Source: Larix sibirica
Lineage: Eukaryota; Streptophyta; Pinopsida; Pinales; Pinaceae
NCBI GenBank assembly: GCA_004151065.3
Contig: NWUY0303907443.1
Location: forward strand, 1 to 11,835
Reading direction: 5' to 3'
DNA length: 11,835 nucleotides
Position numbers and translations under genes: made by a program. The number at the start of each line of letters is the position of its first letter. Within the stretch, counting starts at the first letter, position 1. Shown piece by piece: positions 9,043-11,835 of the stretch. A model generated the notes under the pieces. That model was not told where the DNA came from, did not search any database, and was given only the letters and a program-made list of their open reading frames with translations.

Positions 9043-9781
9043 AAATATTTTGAGCATTTTGATTTTCAGCATGAACTTTCCAAAATTGAGATGTTCATTC
9101 CACTGTCTGACTTGCTCAAAATATGGTATATGATAAACAAATTGAAAAGGTCCTCAAGTTGAACAATTTTGACTCTTAATCATACAGTCTGAATATCGGT
9201 GATGAAACCCCTACTATTGAAGCTGGGCCTGTTGTAGTGGAAGAAAGTAATGAATATACACCCCCATTTTATATAACTTTGAGTCTGCATGAAAGTTGTT
9301 GCATAAATGTATGTATTTAGGTGCTTCCCATAACCTAATGCCAAAGGTAATTATGGAAGAGATGTGACTAGAAATCACTTGGCCTTATCATGATTTATAC
9401 ATCTTTGATTCAAAAGAAGTAAAATGTGTGGGTATGATAAAGGATATGGTAGTAACCTTAGCTCAATTGCCATCCAAAAGTATTCTACTTGATGTTGTAG
9501 TGGTAGATGTGCCTCCAAGATATGGCATGTTGTTGTCAAGAACATGTGCGAAGAAAATGAGGGGTACAATGCAGATGGACATGAAGTATGCAACAATGCC
9601 CTTGTTTGCAGGAGAAACGAGGAGATTGTATAGGGGAGCTAGATATGCTTATATACTCAGTGAAAGAAACAACCCTATCTATGCCATGGAGGAAGACATG
9701 GGTTGTTGTATGTTGACTGCAAGAGATAGCTATAAAAAAGAACCTCCTACACCGATGGCAGATAAGGAGGTAAATTCTTAA
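9043..9781 (+). pseudogene. gag C-terminus and retropepsin-like protease of element 3, catalytic Asp lost
   Basis: Three frames are needed: frame 1 from 9043 (KYFEHFDFQHELSKIE), frame 3 from about 9114 (NIGDETPTIEAGPVV, then PPFYITLSLHE), and frame 2 from about 9299 to 9781. Frame 2 gives GASHNLMPK, the region after the retropepsin active site, and further on FDSKEVKCVGMIKDMV and RYGMLLSRT, the usual C-terminal landmark of these proteases. The active-site triplet that should read D-S/T-G is Y-L-G (codons 9314-9322), so the catalytic Asp is gone. There are stops near 9174 and at 9365. A live enzyme would cut the gag-pol polyprotein inside the particle. The stretch from 9640 to 9780 is a linker to the next domain. 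Confidence 0.7.
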
Positions 9782-10180
9782 CAAGATCAGATTTGGATTA
9801 TGTAGTTTGATGGATCTTCCACTAAAGATGAATATGGGGCTAGAGTAATTCTCATTTACCCAAATAAAGAATAGTTTCCACTATTTTTAAATTGAATTTT
9901 GAAACCACTAATAATGTGGATGAATATGAGGCACTAGTCTTGGGTTTGGAAACAACTAGAAGGATGGGAATTAAACATATTTTTGGTTTTGGAGACTCGG
10001 AACTTATAGTACAACAGATTAAGGGGCTATATCATACCAAGCACCCCAAAATGAGAGCTTCCATAAATCATATATGGGATTTAATAAACAATTTTTAATA
10101 TCACAACCATCCCTAGAGAAAAGAATTAGAGGGCTAATTTATTGGATTTGGAAGCAAGTACATTTAAACCTTCCACTGAA
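9782..10180 (+). pseudogene. Archaeal-type RNase H domain placed between protease and RT
   Basis: Frame 2 opens the domain with FDGSSTKD (first catalytic Asp, 9809-9811), with stops at 9779, 9803 and 9872. It slips to frame 1 near 9890 for NNVDEYEALVLGLE (catalytic Glu, 9922-9924) and GFGDSELIVQQIKG (second Asp, 9994-9996). It returns to frame 2 near 10094 for TTIPREKN, a stop at 10127, and then EASTFKP. The last catalytic Asp, expected in a motif like ADSLA, is Asn here (codon 10136-10138, AAT). RNase H cuts RNA in RNA-DNA hybrids during reverse transcription. The NN-x-x-EYEAL and GDSELIVQQ blocks are those of the archaeal/plant-type RNase H found in some plant retroelements, and unlike the Ty3-type RNase H located after RT in this same element. 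Confidence 0.75.
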
Positions 10181-10757
10181 GTCAAGTTAAGTTATGAAGT
10201 TGAAATTTTTTATAGGCCATCTATTCTTGACAATACCAAACATTGGAAATTTTTTGAAGACGACCAAAATATCAAAGGGTTTTTAGAAGTGATTGACGAA
10301 TTTTTGAACACCTGTATTGCTCAAGATCAGGAAATAGAAGATGATGCAAACAATTAAGAAAAAGAAGGTGTTGATCTCAAATTGAACTACAAAATAGCAG
10401 GTCACAAGATTGTGCAGTTAAAGATTAACTTCATACATAAAGGACTAGTTCCTTTAGAAAGGTCATTTGATAAGAATGGTGTTTCCACAGGCCCACCATT
10501 CAACCAAAAGAAGATGTGGAAGAATTAAATGTTGGTACTCAAGAAGAACCTAAGACTATCAAGCTCTTGAAAATGCTACATGCATAAATGAAACAAAGAT
10601 ACATAAATATTTTCAAGGAGCACATAGATGTTTTTGCATGAAGGAATGAGAATTTAAGGGCATATGATACTTCAATAATTGGTCATAAAATCCATTTGAA
10701 ACCTAGAACAAAAATTTTTAGAAAGAAACTCAGACAAACAAATCATATATTACTGCC
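10181..10757 (+). pseudogene. Linker between RNase H and RT in element 3 pol
   Basis: Frame 2 reads to about 10490 (YEVEIFYRPSILDN, KHWKFFEDDQ, IAGHKIVQLK, then KGLVPLERSFDKN; stop at 10355), then frame 1 from about 10498 (PKEDVEELNVGTQEEPK, then RAYDTSIIGHKIHLKP). The last block, about 40 codons before RT, is the usual pre-RT segment of Ty3/gypsy pol. Further stops lie near 10585, 10639 and 10759. No enzymatic function is assigned. Confidence 0.6.
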
Positions 10758-11399
10758 ATTATAGAAAGGGAAGTGGGAAAATTATTATATTCCAAGATAA
10801 TAATTCATCTGAGATACTCCGAATTGGTTTCTAATTTGGTCCCTGTCAGAAAAAATAATGGAGAGATTAGTTTGAGTGTTGACTTCAGGAATATCAATAA
10901 ATGCTCCCTCAAAGACAATTATCCTTTTCCCAAAATGGACCAAATTCCGCAGAAAATAGTTGGAGCAGATAGGATATCCATGATGGATGGAATTTTAGGA
11001 TACAATCAAGTGGCCATGAGTAAAGAAGACATAGAGAAAGCAACTTTCACCACTCCATGGGGAATTTTTATCTATGATAAAATGCCATTTGGATTATTGA
11101 ATGCATGTGCAAATTTCCAACGTGCCATGGCCATAGCATTTGTTGGATAAAGACATAAATTCATAGTTATATATCTTGATGATATGAATATATTCTCTAA
11201 AACTGATGAGGAGCATCTATCTCATTTGAAGAAAAATTTCAAGAAGTGCAGAAAATATGGCCTTTCTCTAAACCCAAAGAAGTGTAGTTTTTCTTTGAGA
11301 GAGAGTAAGCTGCTACAACATATAGTATCACAAGATGGGGTAAATATAGATTCCAAGAGAGTGGCAGCTATAAAAGCACTTTAATCCCCCAGAAACAAA
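10758..11399 (+). pseudogene. pol: Reverse transcriptase domain of element 3
   Basis: Frame 3 is continuous, with one internal stop at 11148 and another near 11382. Landmarks in order are NLVPVRKNNGEISLSVDFRN, KDNYPFPKMDQI, ISMMDGILGYNQ (catalytic Asp codon 10986-10988), FTTPWGIFIYDKMPFGL, NFQRAM, IVIYLDD (catalytic Asp pair, codons 11178-11183), HLKKNFKKCRKYGLSLNPKK, and ESKLLQHIVSQDGV. These are the standard fingers and palm blocks of Ty3/gypsy RT, and the catalytic Asp triad is kept. RT copies the element RNA into cDNA. The stop at 11148 falls between the FQRAM and YLDD blocks, so the copy is not functional. A slip to frame 1 at the A-rich run near 11395-11400 joins it to the next domain. 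Confidence 0.88.
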
Positions 11400-11778
11400 A
11401 AAGGAAGTGCGGGCATTCCTAGGAAAAATATTTTTTTTTAGAAGGTTCATCCCAAATTTGGCAGAATTAATTAAAACCATTACCAACATGCTCAAAAGAG
11501 GTAATGATGTAAAATGGAACAAGGAAGAAAAAGAGGCATTTGAAGCATTGAAAAAGGTCATTCTGGAAACACTAGTACTAATAAGTACTGATTATAAAAA
11601 TCCATTTCTAATATTTTATTTTGTTTCTTCTGACACAATTGCAGTTGTGCTTTTGCAAAATAATTGTGATGGTCATGAACAAACCATAACATTTTTTAGT
11701 AAATCTCTCAGGCATGTTGAATTGAAGTATAACCTCATGGATAAACAAGCATATGTCATGGTTAAAGCCCTAAAATGA
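11400..11778 (+). pseudogene. Ty3-type RNase H domain after RT, two catalytic residues missing
   Basis: Frame 1 reads the RT thumb/connection region (RAFLGKIFFFRRFIPNLAEL, then EEKEAFEALKKVI), followed by the RNase H fold: FLIFYFVSSDTIAVVLLQ, FFSKSLRHVELKYNLMDKQ and YVMVKALK. The fold landmarks align with Ty3/gypsy RNase H, but the catalytic Asp of the TDAS motif is Phe (codon 11620-11622) and the catalytic Glu that follows the E-x-x-Y block is Gln (codon 11746-11748). Unlike the other domains, this frame is free of stops until TGA at 11776. It therefore looks like a structural domain whose catalysis was taken over by the RNase H upstream of RT. Homology ends at the stop. Confidence 0.72.
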
Positions 11779-11835
11779 GATAAGAACTCTGTAAAAAATG
11801 AAGAAAGACTATTGAGTTTGCTTTCTTGGACTCAT
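11779..11835 (+). other. End of window, no recognised continuation of pol
   Basis: After the stop, no frame continues the expected end of RNase H or the start of integrase. This could be a deletion or another insertion border; the piece is too short to say. Confidence 0.4.

Larger units (their letters stand above)
6299..11835 (+). mobile_element. Degenerate Ty3/gypsy LTR retrotransposon (element 3), Tat-like, 3' end not in window
   Basis: Domain order from the sequence is gag, retropepsin, an archaeal-type RNase H, reverse transcriptase, then the Ty3-type RNase H. RT before (missing) integrase with an extra RNase H points to the non-chromovirus Tat-like plant lineage; this lineage call is an inference. 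The element is interrupted by a 949-bp insertion and carries many stops and at least seven frameshifts, so it cannot move by itself. Recognisable pol stops at 11778; integrase and the 3' LTR were not seen. Confidence 0.75.

Noticed and set aside
9375-9784. Open frames on the minus strand opposite the protease
   Set aside because: The plus strand carries clear protease landmarks through this stretch; the minus-strand readings have no motif.
10773-11150. A separate functional RT gene
   Set aside because: RT landmarks continue beyond the stop at 11148 (IVIYLDD at 11166-11183), and upstream pol is in other frames. It is one piece of a broken polyprotein.
1-11835. CRISPR array, tRNA or rRNA genes, bacterial operon signals
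   Set aside because: No regularly spaced repeats, no tRNA cloverleaf box motifs and no rRNA-like blocks were seen; the content is plant retroelement relics.

Overview
This is a strongly AT-rich, gene-poor stretch of nuclear DNA from a seed plant. It is made almost entirely of decayed LTR-retrotransposon sequence. No intact cellular gene, tRNA, rRNA, operon or bacterial-type signal is visible. The protein styles (a gag read almost directly into a pre-reverse-transcriptase linker, and a Ty3-type pol carrying an extra RNase H) and the old, stop-riddled but alignable copies fit a large gymnosperm/conifer-like genome. The organism is an inference; the transposon content is seen directly.

Layout, all on the plus strand. 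(1) 2-1339: a gag plus pre-RT fragment of one Ty3/gypsy family, in a single frame with about 14 stops and no frameshift. (2) 1340-2187: non-coding, richer in CpG, with a 55-bp tandem duplication. (3) 2188-5398: a pseudogene for a large (about 1,070-codon) protein of unrecognised family, with a conserved Trp/Pro/Tyr-rich N-terminal part, a long Lys/Glu-rich helical middle and a Gln-rich basic tail. (4) 5399-6564: non-coding; a possible 5' LTR (5443-6290), a tRNA-Asp-like primer binding site (6299-6316) and a leader. (5) 6565-11778: a second Ty3/gypsy element with gag, protease, an archaeal-type RNase H, reverse transcriptase and the Ty3-type RNase H. Integrase and 3' LTR lie beyond the window or are lost. 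(6) 8089-9037: a 949-bp insertion in the gag/protease region of that element, flanked by the direct repeat TAGAC.

In a live copy of the second element, gag would form the particle, protease would mature the polyprotein, and RT plus RNase H would make cDNA. Here the protease has lost its catalytic Asp, every domain has stops or frameshifts, and the gag/protease region is split. The most interesting points are the RNase H arrangement (a nearly complete active site upstream of RT, while the RNase H downstream of RT lacks two catalytic residues), the exact frame continuity across the TAGAC-flanked insertion, and the unidentified 1,070-codon protein. Stop codons far outnumber frameshifts in two of the three coding relics and are mostly TAG/TAA at likely Gln positions, as expected from decay of methylated cytosines in silenced repeats.
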